Shown here: in pieces, positions 8,660-17,815 of the stretch
Numbering within the stretch: position 1 is the stretch's first letter
Layout: each line of letters opens with the position of its first letter
DNA from: Marinobacter nitratireducens
GTDB taxonomy: Bacteria > Pseudomonadota > Gammaproteobacteria > Pseudomonadales > Oleiphilaceae
Assembly (NCBI RefSeq): GCF_000708045.1
Contig: NZ_ANIE01000003.1
Coordinates: 1-64,000 of the forward strand
Direction of reading: 5' to 3'
Length of the DNA: 64,000 nucleotides
Notes under the pieces: model-generated
The model's database searches: none
Told to the model about the DNA's origin: nothing
Seen by the model: the letters and a program-made list of their open reading frames with translations, nothing else
Made by a program: the position numbers and the translations under genes

Positions 8660-9814
8660 ATGCCACAGATGGTTCTTCCCCAGGCCCCCGCACCAGCGGG
8701 CGCAAAAGAGACAGGTTCCAGCAAGCCGGTGACTGGCAAAGACGCCGGTGGTGAAAGCCGCTACGAGTCAGTATCCCGCGCCGAGCAGGAGCGCACGGAA
8801 CGTAAAAGGTCCGAGCGCAGTGAAGCTTCGCAGGCAAAGGACGAACCCCGGGAATCGGAGACAAGCCGGAACGATGAGAGCGTCGAATCACCCTCCGACG
8901 CTTCCGCGACATCTGAGACTAAACACTCTGAAAACCGCGCAGATAAGGCGACTGCCAAGCCCGGCTCCGTGGATGAGGAAGCCGAGACTACGGGTGATGA
9001 GCTGACGTTTGTGAATCTTCAGACGTTGTTGAGTCCGGTTACAGGCGAAGCCAAATCTGCTGAGGGCTCTGCTGTAAAAGCCGCTGCGACTGAGATGAGT
9101 ACGCCCGTAGGTCAACAGATGGCAGCGAAAAGCCTGCTCGGTGGGCCGAACGCCGGCAAGCCGGGGCAGTCACTGCCTGGCGTCACTCAGGGGCTCCAGT
9201 TGCAGGAGATGATTTCTGGTTCCCAGGGGGCGGAAAGCAGTCGACCGGTGGATGCATCCAGTCTTGTCGCGTCAGCGCGTTTCCAGGGAGCCCTGGACGT
9301 AGCCTCCCAAGCAGCAGGGAGTCAGGCGGCAAAGGTCGCCACGGAAGCGGCGATTCCCCTCAGAAGCTATACCACGTCCATTGATCTTCCGGTCGGCCAC
9401 ACCGAATGGGGCGATAAAGTTGTTGGTAAACTCAGCTTCCTCACGGCCCGGAACATGTCGGTGGCTGAGATTCATCTGACGCCGCCGGATATGGGCCCGA
9501 TGGAAGTCAAGGTCAAGGTCCATAACGAGCAGGCCAATATTACTGTTCACGCCGCCAATCCTGTTGTTCGGGATCAACTGGAACTGAACTCTCATCGTCT
9601 CCGGGACATGCTGGGGGAGCAGGGGCTGTCACTGGCGCAGTTCGATGTCTCCGACTCCCCGCAGCAACAAACCGGTGAACAGTCGTCTGGTGGCGAGGGC
9701 CACGCTGCAGGAGGAAGTGGTTTGGCCTCCGGAGTAACGGAGTCGGAGGCTGGCATAACCGAATCGGGTAGCCTTGATCTCAGCTGGAAAGGCGAAGTCG
9801 ACGTATTTGCATGA
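8660..9814 (+). CDS. fliK: FliK, flagellar hook-length control protein
   Basis: FliK is exported during hook growth, measures hook length and triggers the FlhB specificity switch. The 384-residue product has a long, low-complexity Ser/Glu/Ala-rich N-terminal ruler and the conserved C-terminal Flg_hook domain (about residues 255-345; EIHLTPPDMGPMEVKV, NEQANITVHAANPVVRDQL). A second FliK-like protein of different sequence is encoded at 36556-37935. The gene has its own sigma-54 promoter. Confidence 0.92.
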   Translation: MPQMVLPQAPAPAGAKETGSSKPVTGKDAGGESRYESVSRAEQERTERKRSERSEASQAKDEPRESETSRNDESVESPSDASATSETKHSENRADKATAKPGSVDEEAETTGDELTFVNLQTLLSPVTGEAKSAEGSAVKAAATEMSTPVGQQMAAKSLLGGPNAGKPGQSLPGVTQGLQLQEMISGSQGAESSRPVDASSLVASARFQGALDVASQAAGSQAAKVATEAAIPLRSYTTSIDLPVGHTEWGDKVVGKLSFLTARNMSVAEIHLTPPDMGPMEVKVKVHNEQANITVHAANPVVRDQLELNSHRLRDMLGEQGLSLAQFDVSDSPQQQTGEQSSGGEGHAAGGSGLASGVTESEAGITESGSLDLSWKGEVDVFA

Positions 9815-9912
9815 TTTTCGCCTGAAAGCACCCTCCCATTCTGCCCAATCGATTTTGCCCATCCTCCCTGGCAGCGCTAAACTGCGGTTCTGAATAGGCA
9901 GGGTGGGCCTTC

Positions 9913-9928
9913 TGGCCCAACCTTTGCA
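9913..9928 (+). promoter_or_regulatory. sigma-54 promoter upstream of fliL, overlapped by a palindrome
   Basis: TGGCCC at 9913-9918 and TTTGCA ending at 9928 give GG (9914-9915) and GC (9926-9927) with a ten-base gap, 63 bases before fliL. A 6-bp palindrome TGGGCC-TTCT-GGCCCA (9904-9919) covers the -24 element; whether it binds a protein is unknown. Confidence 0.72.
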
Positions 9929-9990
9929 TTCCATCCACTAAAGTCGCCAAAAAATGCTCCAGGTGACGGATTTCTGGCAAAGCGAAGATT

Positions 9991-10503
9991 ATGGCTGAAA
10001 ATAACGCGTCCGAAGCGGCACCCGCCAAGAAAGGCAAACTGAAGATGATCATCATGCTCTTGGTGGTGATTGTCCTTGCGATCGCTCTCTCCGTTGTTGG
10101 CACACTCTGGTTTCTGGGAGATGGGCTGCCAGGTATGGGAGGAGACGAGGGCGAAGCATCAGGAGAGCCCGCCGAGGAGCAGTTCGTGCCGAGTACCTAC
10201 GTAGAGCTGGAGAAACCGCTGGTCACTACGGTTCAGGCAGAAGGCCGCCAGCGATATGCCCAGGTGTACCTGTCGCTGGAAGCTGTGGATCCCCAGGCAC
10301 TTGCCGCTGCGGAATTGCATCTACCATTGATTAGAAGCCAGTTGGTCATGCAGCTGGGTAGTAGTGATTTTAATGAACTCCAGACACCGGAAGGTCGCCG
10401 CAGTCTTGCCGACAGAATGTTGGCAACGGTGAATCAGGTACTGGAGCAGGAAGGTGAACCCGCAATCAAGGCGGTGTTATTCCGGAATTTTGTGGTGCAA
10501 TAG
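9991..10503 (+). CDS. fliL: FliL, flagellar basal body-associated membrane protein
   Basis: FliL is a single-pass inner-membrane protein that surrounds and supports the stators. The 170-residue product has a lysine-rich N-terminus, one membrane segment at about residues 17-41 (MIIMLLVVIVLAIALSVVG), an acidic Gly-rich linker, and the periplasmic stomatin-like domain with the PLVTTV motif and the C-terminal LFRNFVVQ ending. It is first of fliLMNOPQR-flhB and preceded by a sigma-54 promoter. Confidence 0.95.
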   Translation: MAENNASEAAPAKKGKLKMIIMLLVVIVLAIALSVVGTLWFLGDGLPGMGGDEGEASGEPAEEQFVPSTYVELEKPLVTTVQAEGRQRYAQVYLSLEAVDPQALAAAELHLPLIRSQLVMQLGSSDFNELQTPEGRRSLADRMLATVNQVLEQEGEPAIKAVLFRNFVVQ

Positions 10504-10543
10504 GCCCCTGAACGGGTAAGGCAACTGACGGGTAGGACGACAC

Positions 10544-11542
10544 ATGCAGGACTTGTTGTCACAGGACGAAATTGATGCGCTCCTCCACGGTGTGGACGAT
10601 GGTGACATCGATACCTATGAAGAGACTGACGATACCGGTGTAAAGTCCTACGACCTTGCCAGCCAGGACAGGATTGTTCGGGGCAGGATGCCGACGCTGG
10701 AGATGATCAACGAGCGGTTTGCCCGTTATACCCGAATCAGTCTCTTCAACCTGATGCGCCGGAATGCTGACGTTTCCACCGGCGGCGTCCAGATCATGAA
10801 ATTCGGTGAATACATCCATACGCTGTACGTTCCGACGAGTCTTAATCTGTGCAAGGTTCGTCCCCTGAGAGGTACGTCCCTGTTCGTTCTCGATGCCAAG
10901 CTGGTGTTCAAACTGGTGGACAACTTTTTTGGTGGGGAAGGGCGACACGCCAAGATTGAGGGGCGGGAATTCACGCCGACCGAAACCCGAATCGTACAGA
11001 TGGTCCTGGACCAGGTATTCCATGACATGCGCGAGGCATGGCAGGCCGTGCTGAAGGTGGACTTCGAGTACTTGAGTTCCGAGGTTAACCCGGCCATGGC
11101 CAATATCGTCAGCCCCAGTGAAGTGGTGGTTGTCAGCACCTTTCACATAGAACTGGACGGTGGCGGGGGTGAGCTTCATTTCGCTTTGCCATACTCCATG
11201 ATCGAACCGATTCGCGACGTGCTTGATGCGGGTGTCCAGAGCGATATTGACGATGTGGACGAGCGCTGGGTCAATGCCCTGCAGGAAGACATCAAGGATG
11301 TGAACGTGCCCGTTAACACCATGGTCTGCCGCAGACGGATTTCGCTGCGGGAAATCGCCAAGCTGAAGGAAGGGGATATTATCCCGGTGGAAATTCCCGA
11401 TAAGCTGACCGTCACTGCTAACGGCATACCGATCTACAAAGCGACCATGGGCTCGCGGGACGGAAAACTGGCACTGAAGATTCACGAAAGGGCAGCGCTG
11501 CCCAAGGTCAAGAAACAACTGAAGGTGGGACGCAATGGCTGA
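10544..11542 (+). CDS. fliM: FliM, flagellar motor switch protein
   Basis: FliM is the C-ring protein that receives phosphorylated CheY and changes rotation direction. The 332-residue product starts with the CheY-binding motif LSQDEIDALL (residues about 4-13), then the CheC-like middle domain and a C-terminal SpoA/FliN-like domain (GDIIPVEIPDKLTV). The length is normal. It overlaps fliN by eight bases. Confidence 0.97.
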   Translation: MQDLLSQDEIDALLHGVDDGDIDTYEETDDTGVKSYDLASQDRIVRGRMPTLEMINERFARYTRISLFNLMRRNADVSTGGVQIMKFGEYIHTLYVPTSLNLCKVRPLRGTSLFVLDAKLVFKLVDNFFGGEGRHAKIEGREFTPTETRIVQMVLDQVFHDMREAWQAVLKVDFEYLSSEVNPAMANIVSPSEVVVVSTFHIELDGGGGELHFALPYSMIEPIRDVLDAGVQSDIDDVDERWVNALQEDIKDVNVPVNTMVCRRRISLREIAKLKEGDIIPVEIPDKLTVTANGIPIYKATMGSRDGKLALKIHERAALPKVKKQLKVGRNG

Positions 11543-12047
11543 CGACGACAAGAAAGACGAGCAGGAACTCAGCGAAGACGAAAAGCTGGCTGCCGAGTGG
11601 GAAGCGGCTATGGAAGAGTCTGGTGACGCCGAAGAGGGCGATGCTGCGGAGGAATCCGGTTCCGGCGAAGATGAATGGGCAGCCGCCATGGCCGAAGCCG
11701 ACTCCGCAGAACAGGACAATGTCCAGACTGCGCCAATGGAAGAGTTCGACCACAATGGCCCGGTTCAGCAAGGTGATGGACTGGCGCCTGATCTGGACGT
11801 GATTCTGGATATTCCCGTCACTATCTCGATGGAAGTGGGCAACACCCAGATCCCGATCCGTAATCTTTTGCAATTGAACCAGGGCTCTGTGATCGAGTTG
11901 GACCGGCTTGCCGGTGAGCCGCTGGATGTCCTGGTTAACGGAACATTGATTGCACATGGCGAAGTGGTGATGGTGAACGAAAAGTTCGGCATCCGTCTCA
12001 CCGATGTCATCAGCCCGGGCGAACGCATCAAGCGGTTGCAGAAATAA
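11535..12047 (+). CDS. fliN: FliN, flagellar motor switch protein
   Basis: FliN forms the bottom of the C ring with FliM and holds FliH-FliI near the export gate. Residues about 88-168 are the SpoA domain (LDVILDIPVTISMEVG, LDVLVNGTLIAHGEVV, RLTDVISPGERI). The first 85 residues are an acidic, Glu/Ala-rich extension, typical of Pseudomonas-type FliN and giving 170 residues against 137 in E. coli. It overlaps fliM by eight bases, and fliO starts two bases after it. Confidence 0.96.
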   Translation: MADDDKKDEQELSEDEKLAAEWEAAMEESGDAEEGDAAEESGSGEDEWAAAMAEADSAEQDNVQTAPMEEFDHNGPVQQGDGLAPDLDVILDIPVTISMEVGNTQIPIRNLLQLNQGSVIELDRLAGEPLDVLVNGTLIAHGEVVMVNEKFGIRLTDVISPGERIKRLQK

Positions 12048-12048
12048 C

Positions 12049-12495
12049 ATGTTGCAGAAACTTGCCGGACTCCCGCTGTTGCTTCTCGCATACCCTGTCA
12101 TTGCACAGGAGGCGGCCGAGACCGCCCAGGCGGCCCCCGTTAAAGCGCCCGATACCGTTGGAACATTGGTCAGCCTTGGTATTGGTCTGGTTGCGGTGAT
12201 CGCGATTATTTACGGTTGCGCCTGGATCATTCGCCGTATGAGTGGGATGACCGGCGCCAACAACAGTGCCATCAAGGTGGTATCCGTGATGGCGCTGGGT
12301 GCGCGGGAGCGTATCGCACTCATCGAAGTGGGTGGCCAGCAGATTCTTGTGGGCATCACCCCGAGCACTATTCGCACGCTCCAGGTTTTCGATGAACCCG
12401 TTGTCGACGCCGCCAGCGGCCCCTCGGGAGACTTCGCCCGCCGCCTGCAGGGCATGATCGGGAAATCCTGGACTTCGCCGACAAGGAACGACTGA
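12049..12495 (+). CDS. fliO: FliO, flagellar export gate assembly protein
   Basis: FliO is a membrane scaffold that helps the FliP ring assemble. The 148-residue product starts with a hydrophobic leader ending near AQEAAETAQ, has one strong membrane segment at about residues 40-62 ([22 protein letters not shown]), and a conserved cytoplasmic part ([28 protein letters not shown]; here quoted only as a region, residues about 79-106). The ATG at 12049 directly follows fliN; an earlier in-frame start lies within fliN. Confidence 0.9.
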   Translation: MLQKLAGLPLLLLAYPVIAQEAAETAQAAPVKAPDTVGTLVSLGIGLVAVIAIIYGCAWIIRRMSGMTGANNSAIKVVSVMALGARERIALIEVGGQQILVGITPSTIRTLQVFDEPVVDAASGPSGDFARRLQGMIGKSWTSPTRND

Positions 12496-12499
12496 CTCA

Positions 12500-13279
12500 A
12501 TGATTGTCGCCACGCTCAAGAGAATGAGCCCCTTCCTGATTCTGCTGATGGGACTCACCTGTGCGCAGCTGGCGCTCGCCCAGGATGCACCATCCGGCAT
12601 CCCCGGCATTCCCGCCGTCACCGTTGGGCCGGGCGAAACAGAAGGGTCTCAGGAGTACTCGGTAACGCTACAGATTCTGGCGTTGATGACCGCGCTGACC
12701 TTCCTGCCGGCAATGTTGATGATGATGACGTCCTTTACGCGCATCATCGTCGTTTTCGCGATACTCCGCCAAGCGCTGGGGCTGCAGGCGACCCCCTCCA
12801 ACCAGATTCTGCTCGGGCTGGCCCTGTTTCTCACCATCTTCATCATGAAACCGGTGTTCGAAGAGGCGAACCGAGTAGGGCTGCAACCCTACCTCCAGGA
12901 AGAAGTGACTTCCCTGGAAGCAGTGGAACTAGCCAGTCAACCGTTCAAGAATTTCATGCTGGCGCAGACCCGGGAAAGCGACCTGGCGCTGTTTATCCGC
13001 ATGGCTGATGAGCAGTACGACACCCCGGAAGACGTCTCCTTCTGGGTGTTGATGCCGGCGTTTGTCACCAGTGAACTGAAAACGGCGTTCCAGATCGGGT
13101 TTATACTGTTCATCCCGTTCCTGATCATCGACATGGTGGTTGCCAGCGTCCTGATGGCCATGGGTATGATGATGCTGTCACCGATCATCATCTCATTGCC
13201 GTTCAAGATCATGTTATTCGTACTCGTGGATGGCTGGGCTCTGATCATGGGCACACTGGCCGCCAGTTACGGACTCTAG
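12500..13279 (+). CDS. fliP: FliP, flagellar type III export gate protein
   Basis: FliP forms the pentameric core of the export channel with FliQ and FliR. The 259-residue product has an N-terminal signal-like segment (about residues 9-27, ending LALAQ), then membrane segments around 55-75, 100-115, 195-220 and 225-250, with the family motif [21 protein letters not shown]. The length is typical. It lies four bases after fliO and eleven before fliQ. Confidence 0.97.
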   Translation: MIVATLKRMSPFLILLMGLTCAQLALAQDAPSGIPGIPAVTVGPGETEGSQEYSVTLQILALMTALTFLPAMLMMMTSFTRIIVVFAILRQALGLQATPSNQILLGLALFLTIFIMKPVFEEANRVGLQPYLQEEVTSLEAVELASQPFKNFMLAQTRESDLALFIRMADEQYDTPEDVSFWVLMPAFVTSELKTAFQIGFILFIPFLIIDMVVASVLMAMGMMMLSPIIISLPFKIMLFVLVDGWALIMGTLAASYGL

Positions 13280-13290
13280 GAGAGGGCGAA

Positions 13291-13560
13291 ATGACTCCGG
13301 AAACCGTGATCGACATACTGCGAGAAGCCCTCTGGCTGATCGTTCTGCTTGCCTCGGTTATCATTGGTCCCGGGCTCGTGATCGGCTTGGTGGTCAGTAC
13401 CTTCCAGGCGGCCACCCAGATCAACGAGCAGACCCTGAGTTTCCTGCCCCGACTGCTGGTGACTCTGATTGTGATCATCGCTGCTGGCCCGTGGATGCTG
13501 ACCCAGTTGCTGGATCACGCAAATCGCCTGATCTCCAGCATTCCCTACCTGATCGGTTAA
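13291..13560 (+). CDS. fliQ: FliQ, flagellar type III export gate protein
   Basis: FliQ is a small two-helix export gate protein that wraps the FliP-FliR core. The 89-residue product has two membrane hairpins (about residues 16-38 and 50-74) and the conserved TFQAATQINEQTLSFLPR connector. The start follows AGGAGAGGG at 13279-13287. fliR begins three bases after the stop. Confidence 0.97.
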   Translation: MTPETVIDILREALWLIVLLASVIIGPGLVIGLVVSTFQAATQINEQTLSFLPRLLVTLIVIIAAGPWMLTQLLDHANRLISSIPYLIG

Positions 13561-13563
13561 TTC

Positions 13564-14349
13564 ATGGTCCCGGCTGAAATTGGCGCAGACGTCATCGGAC
13601 AGTGGGTCGGCCAACACCTCTGGCCGCTGTTCCGCATCGCCAGTTTCTTGATGGTGATCCCGATCTTCGGCACCCAGCTCGTCCCGGCACGAGTCCGAAT
13701 GGGGCTGGCATTGCTCATGACCGTCCTCATCGTACCAATGATCCCCGACGTACCTCAGGTCGAGGCGCTAAGCGCGGATGCCGTCGTTATCACCCTGCAG
13801 CAGATATTGATCGGTGTCGGCATGGGCTTCGCCCTGACCGCACTCTGGCAACTTTTTGTCATCGCCGGCCAGATGATCGCCATGCAGATGGGCCTCGGCT
13901 TCGCCTCCATGGTCGACCCGGCGAACGGCGTAAACGTACCGGTGCTCTCCCAGATCTACACCATCACCATTACCCTGCTGTTCCTGGCCATGAACGGCCA
14001 TCTCGTTGCCTTTGAAATCTTTATCGAAAGCTTTCGAACATTGCCGATAGGCCTGGAAGGCCTCGGACAGGCCGGAGTGTGGGACCTGGCGCATCGAATC
14101 AGCTGGATGTTCGCCTCCGCCATGTTATTGGCATTGCCGGCGGTCACCGCTGTGCTGATCGTCAGTATCTCCTTCGGTGTCATGACCCGGGCGGCGCCCC
14201 AGATGAACATCTTCGCACTGGGTTTCCCGATTGGCCTGATTTTTGGATTGTTTGCCATATGGGTCCTGCACGCCAATTTCCTGCCGCACTTCGATCAGTA
14301 CACGCGGGAAACCTACGATTTCATGCGACAGTTGCAGGGGCAGCCATAG
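13564..14349 (+). CDS. fliR: FliR, flagellar type III export gate protein
   Basis: FliR completes the FliP5-FliQ4-FliR1 export core. The 261-residue product has about six hydrophobic segments and the conserved GLGFASMVDPANGVNVPVLSQ region; the end FLPHFDQYTRETYDFM is usual for the family. Unlike the rest of the operon, about 190 bases separate it from flhB, and that gap holds an inverted-repeat element. Confidence 0.96.
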   Translation: MVPAEIGADVIGQWVGQHLWPLFRIASFLMVIPIFGTQLVPARVRMGLALLMTVLIVPMIPDVPQVEALSADAVVITLQQILIGVGMGFALTALWQLFVIAGQMIAMQMGLGFASMVDPANGVNVPVLSQIYTITITLLFLAMNGHLVAFEIFIESFRTLPIGLEGLGQAGVWDLAHRISWMFASAMLLALPAVTAVLIVSISFGVMTRAAPQMNIFALGFPIGLIFGLFAIWVLHANFLPHFDQYTRETYDFMRQLQGQP

Positions 14350-14404
14350 TGAGCGGATGCTTGATCGTTTGAGGCAACGTGCAGGCGATACCAGAATTTT
14401 GATA

Positions 14405-14510
14405 GGCAGGTGGTGCCGGGCATCCAAAACTGTGCGGAGCCATGGATGGCGAAGCTCAAGCGTCACATGGACGTGCCAGAGCGGGTTTTGGATGCCCGGC
14501 ACCGCCTGCC
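14405..14510. repeat. 106-bp element bounded by 26-bp inverted repeats, between fliR and flhB
   Basis: The left arm, 14405-14430, and the right arm, 14485-14510, are reverse complements at 25 of 26 positions (mismatch at the seventh base of the left arm). The 54 bases between contain the small palindrome CCATGG. RNA copied from either strand could fold into a long hairpin. It contains no open frame of note. It resembles the dispersed intergenic repeats common in marine gammaproteobacteria, but no second copy was seen in this window. Confidence 0.8.
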
Positions 14511-14540
14511 GACACACCAGGGTTTTAGGTAAACCGGCTA

Positions 14541-15677
14541 ATGGCTGAAGAAAACGACAACAGTCAGGAAAAAACGGAAGAGGCCACGCCCCGAAGGCTT
14601 GAAAAAGCCCGAGAGGAAGGCCAGACCGCGCGTTCACGGGAACTGGCCACCATGGCCGTCCTGCTGGCGGGCGCCGGAGGCTTGCTCATGTTTGGCTCCA
14701 GCCTCGGGGCGTCGCTGGAGGGCATCATGCGGGATAGCTTCACGTTAGAGCGCTCCGCAATCTTCGACACGCGCCACATGAGCGTCCAGCTCATCGCCTC
14801 CGCCAAAGACGCTGCCTTTGCTCTTTCACCCATCCTGATCCTGCTGCTCATTGCCGCCATCGCCGGTTCCATTGGCATCGGCGGCATGCTCTTTAGCGGC
14901 AAAGCCATCGCGCCAAAGCTTAACCGCATGGACCCGATCAAAGGCCTCGGGAAGATGTTCTCAATGCGGTCTCTGGTCGAACTCGTTAAAGCCATTGCCA
15001 AAGTCGGTCTGGTCATGGCGGTGGCCATTCTGATACTGAACCTTCGAACCGAAGACCTGCTCAGCATCGCCGAAGAACCCACGGTTCCCGCCATGGAACA
15101 CGTTGTCTGGACCCTGGCCTGGAGCTTCTTCCTGCTCTCGTGCGCGACCATTATCATCGCCATGATCGACGTGCCTTTTCAGATCTACGACCACCAGAAG
15201 AAACTGCGAATGACCAAGCAGGAGGTCAAAGACGAGTACAAAGAGACCGAGGGCAAGCCCGAAGTTAAAGGCAAGATCCGGCAGCTCCAGCGTGAAATGG
15301 CCCAGCGCCGTATGATGGAGGATGTGCCCAAGGCTGACGTCGTCATCACCAACCCGACTCACTACGCCGTCGCGCTGCAGTATGACCAGAAGAGCATGGG
15401 GGCGCCGGTCGTGGTTGCCAAGGGCGCCGATGAAGTCGCCTTCAAGATTATGGAAATTGCTCGGGAGCACAAGGTCGAAGTGCTGCGAACCCCGCCGCTG
15501 ACCCGGGCCGTTTACCACAACACCGATATCGGAGAAGAGATTCCCGACGGCCTCTACATGGCGATTGCCCAGGTTCTTGCCTACGTATTCCAGTTGCGGC
15601 AATTCCGCAAGGGGCGCGGGGCCAAGCCGGGTATGCCGGATTTTCCGATTCCTTCTGATTTGCGGCGGGATATCTGA
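14541..15677 (+). CDS. flhB: FlhB, flagellar export specificity switch protein
   Basis: FlhB is the export gate protein whose C-terminal domain cleaves itself and, with FliK, switches export from rod/hook to filament proteins. The 378-residue product starts with the conserved EKTEEATPRRLEKAREEGQ segment, has four membrane segments between about residues 30 and 215, and carries the autocleavage site NPTH (about residues 269-272 in VVITNPTHYAVAL). Length matches family members. A separate protein resembling only the part after the cleavage site is encoded at 36239-36559. Confidence 0.97.
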   Translation: MAEENDNSQEKTEEATPRRLEKAREEGQTARSRELATMAVLLAGAGGLLMFGSSLGASLEGIMRDSFTLERSAIFDTRHMSVQLIASAKDAAFALSPILILLLIAAIAGSIGIGGMLFSGKAIAPKLNRMDPIKGLGKMFSMRSLVELVKAIAKVGLVMAVAILILNLRTEDLLSIAEEPTVPAMEHVVWTLAWSFFLLSCATIIIAMIDVPFQIYDHQKKLRMTKQEVKDEYKETEGKPEVKGKIRQLQREMAQRRMMEDVPKADVVITNPTHYAVALQYDQKSMGAPVVVAKGADEVAFKIMEIAREHKVEVLRTPPLTRAVYHNTDIGEEIPDGLYMAIAQVLAYVFQLRQFRKGRGAKPGMPDFPIPSDLRRDI

Positions 15678-15721
15678 GTGCGTTCCATCACCATCAGGCT
15701 ACAAACATTCAGCCAGAAAAC

Positions 15722-16576
15722 TCAGGAGCAAGCCTCAATAACCCGAACCATCGGTTCCCCACGGCTCTCCGGTATTGGTAAATTTCCGTACCATGATCGG
15801 GGATCGTGAACGGTTGCCGATTTGAAACCGCGATCAATGAAGTGCTGATGGGCTTGCTGGTCTGTCTGGAAGTGGAACGACACCTGGCTGCGGGTTACGG
15901 AACCAAGTATTCCGCCCAGGGCCGTCAGGGAACCCTTCAAGAGCGGTGGTCGGGGGCGGTAGTAGCTTTCCGATAGGTAAACCGAACCTGGGCGATGGGT
16001 CAAAATGTCTGCCAGGCGGCGCCAGAAGCCGCTTATGACCTCTAACGAGAAATAGCTGGTCAGCCCTTCGGTCACGATAACGATGGGCTTGTCGTTGTCG
16101 AACACACGGCTCACGACGGCCTCAAGAGTGTTGTTGCCGGTGGTGGCCAGGATGTCGATGGGCGTCACCTGGTGATGATCTCCCAATTTTCCGGCAGCCA
16201 GAAGTCTTGTTGCCTTGCGAGTGGCCATATCGGGCAGGTCGGCCTCGACCATGTGCAGGTTAGGGTGTTTTTCCCGTAATCGAATCCCGCGGGGTGACAT
16301 GCCACAGGCAATTTCCAGAACCTGGTTAATGCCCTGTTTTTCGATCGCCTGATCAATCAGGTGGTCAATGATCAGGTGCCGTTGCAGCAGGAAAGTTCGG
16401 ATATTTCCGCCGATAACGGCCTTGCTGGCGCTTTCGAACGGCGTCATCAAGTGGTAGAGGAGTTTGCCCTGGGCGGTTGCCAGGGCATCGTCGGAGAGTC
16501 CGTACCGGTGCCAGACGGCACCGGTATACAGGGCAGTGAAACTTATTCCTGAACTGTCAGTTGGCGTTTTGCTCAT
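15722..16576 (-). CDS. class I SAM-dependent methyltransferase, leucine carboxyl methyltransferase-like
   Basis: A 284-residue protein with a class I methyltransferase fold: the SAM-binding motif I is VLEIACGMSPRGI (about residues 87-99), followed by HMVEADLPDMA, the acidic-residue strand. The arrangement resembles the LCM/PpmP family of O-methyltransferases that modify carboxyl groups or small metabolites. The substrate cannot be told from sequence. The start overlaps the end of uraA by 20 bases on the same strand, so it is probably the last gene of an upp-uraA operon, though a role in pyrimidine salvage is not evident. Confidence 0.75.
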   Translation of the reverse strand: MSKTPTDSSGISFTALYTGAVWHRYGLSDDALATAQGKLLYHLMTPFESASKAVIGGNIRTFLLQRHLIIDHLIDQAIEKQGINQVLEIACGMSPRGIRLREKHPNLHMVEADLPDMATRKATRLLAAGKLGDHHQVTPIDILATTGNNTLEAVVSRVFDNDKPIVIVTEGLTSYFSLEVISGFWRRLADILTHRPGSVYLSESYYRPRPPLLKGSLTALGGILGSVTRSQVSFHFQTDQQAHQHFIDRGFKSATVHDPRSWYGNLPIPESRGEPMVRVIEACS

Positions 16577-17813
16577 AAACGGCTTTTCCCCATGCCTCGC
16601 GGCGACCGGGGAGTACCAGGTTCAGGGCTATGGCGACGACTGCACACAGAGCAATGCCTTCCAGATGGCCCAGAACCATGCCACCAATCCCGAATACCAG
16701 AGTCACGCCCACAATCACCAGATTGCGAGATTCCGCCAGATCCACCTGGTGGCGGATAAGCGTGTTCAGGCCTACCACGGCAATAGAGCCAAAGAGCAGG
16801 CACAGAATGCCACCCATAACCGGAACCGGAATGGTCTGGAGGGCGGCGCCAAATTTACCGACAAACGCCAGGACGATCGCAACAACCGCAGCCCACCACA
16901 TGATCCGGGGGTTGAAGTTCTTGGTGAGCATCACGGCCCCGGTCACTTCAGAGTAGGTCGTATTGGGCGGTCCGCCGAAGGCGGCTGCTGCGCTGGTTGC
17001 CAGACCGTCGCCAAGCAGGGTTCGGTGAAGGCCGGGCTTGTCGAGATAGTTCTTGCGGGTGATGTTACCGATGGCGAGGATGTCGCCGATATGCTCAATC
17101 GCCGGAGCAATTGCTACAGGTATCATAAACAGGATTGCGCCCCAGCTGAATTCAGGCGCCACGAAATTGGGTACGGCGAGCCAGGCGGCTTCTTTGATTG
17201 GTGTCAGATCGACAATGCCTGCAAACGCTGAGAGCACATACCCCACGATGACACCGAACATGATCGGAATGAGGCGGAAAATGCCTTTGGCCCAGACCGA
17301 GGCGATAATTGTGGTTGCCAGTGATGCCATGGCAATGAGAATGGCCGTGTCATAGGGAACCAGTTCGGCCGCGCCATCACCTGTTCGCCCGGACGCCATG
17401 TGAACGGCGACCGGGGCAAGGCCAAGACCAATCGACATGATGACCGGGCCGATGACCACTGGAGGGAGAAGATTGCGGATAAAGGCATTACCACGCAGCC
17501 GAATAAGGCCACTGAGAAGAATATAGAGAATCCCTGCAGCCATCAGGCCACCGAGGGTTTCTTCCATGCCGAACTTGCCCTTGGAGGCAATCACCGGTGC
17601 TATAAATGCAAATGAGGAGGCCAGAAAAATGGGAATCTGGCCACCGGTCACAATGTGGAATATCAGGGTACCGATGCCGGCAGTGAACAGGGCGACGTTG
17701 GGGTCCATGCCGGTAATCAATGGCATCAGGACGAGGGCGCCGAAGGCCACCAGCAACATCTGGGAACCCGCGATGACCTGCTTCCAGATTGGGTCGTGCG
17801 TGTGGTCCTGCAT
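16557..17813 (-). CDS. uraA: uracil:proton/cation symporter, NCS2 family (UraA)
   Basis: A 418-residue membrane protein of the nucleobase-cation symporter 2 family with about 12-14 hydrophobic segments. Motifs typical of UraA-type uracil permeases are GGQIPIFLASSFAFIAPV near residue 60 and the AIEHIGDILAIGNITRK and GGPPNTTYSE segments (substrate-binding Glu and the conserved half-helix). It starts two bases after the upp stop, so import and phosphoribosylation of uracil are encoded together. Length matches E. coli UraA (429). Confidence 0.93.
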   Translation of the reverse strand: MQDHTHDPIWKQVIAGSQMLLVAFGALVLMPLITGMDPNVALFTAGIGTLIFHIVTGGQIPIFLASSFAFIAPVIASKGKFGMEETLGGLMAAGILYILLSGLIRLRGNAFIRNLLPPVVIGPVIMSIGLGLAPVAVHMASGRTGDGAAELVPYDTAILIAMASLATTIIASVWAKGIFRLIPIMFGVIVGYVLSAFAGIVDLTPIKEAAWLAVPNFVAPEFSWGAILFMIPVAIAPAIEHIGDILAIGNITRKNYLDKPGLHRTLLGDGLATSAAAAFGGPPNTTYSEVTGAVMLTKNFNPRIMWWAAVVAIVLAFVGKFGAALQTIPVPVMGGILCLLFGSIAVVGLNTLIRHQVDLAESRNLVIVGVTLVFGIGGMVLGHLEGIALCAVVAIALNLVLPGRREAWGKAVYEQNAN

Positions 17814-17815
17814 GG

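Noticed and set aside
10559..11755. Long minus-strand open frame (398 codons) opposite fliM-fliN
   Set aside because: Antisense shadow of fliM and fliN; no ribosome site and no recognisable domain.
14431..14484. sigma-54-like GG-N10-GC match in the core of the inverted-repeat element before flhB
   Set aside because: The -12 half is AAGC and the -24 half lacks CAC; likely chance.
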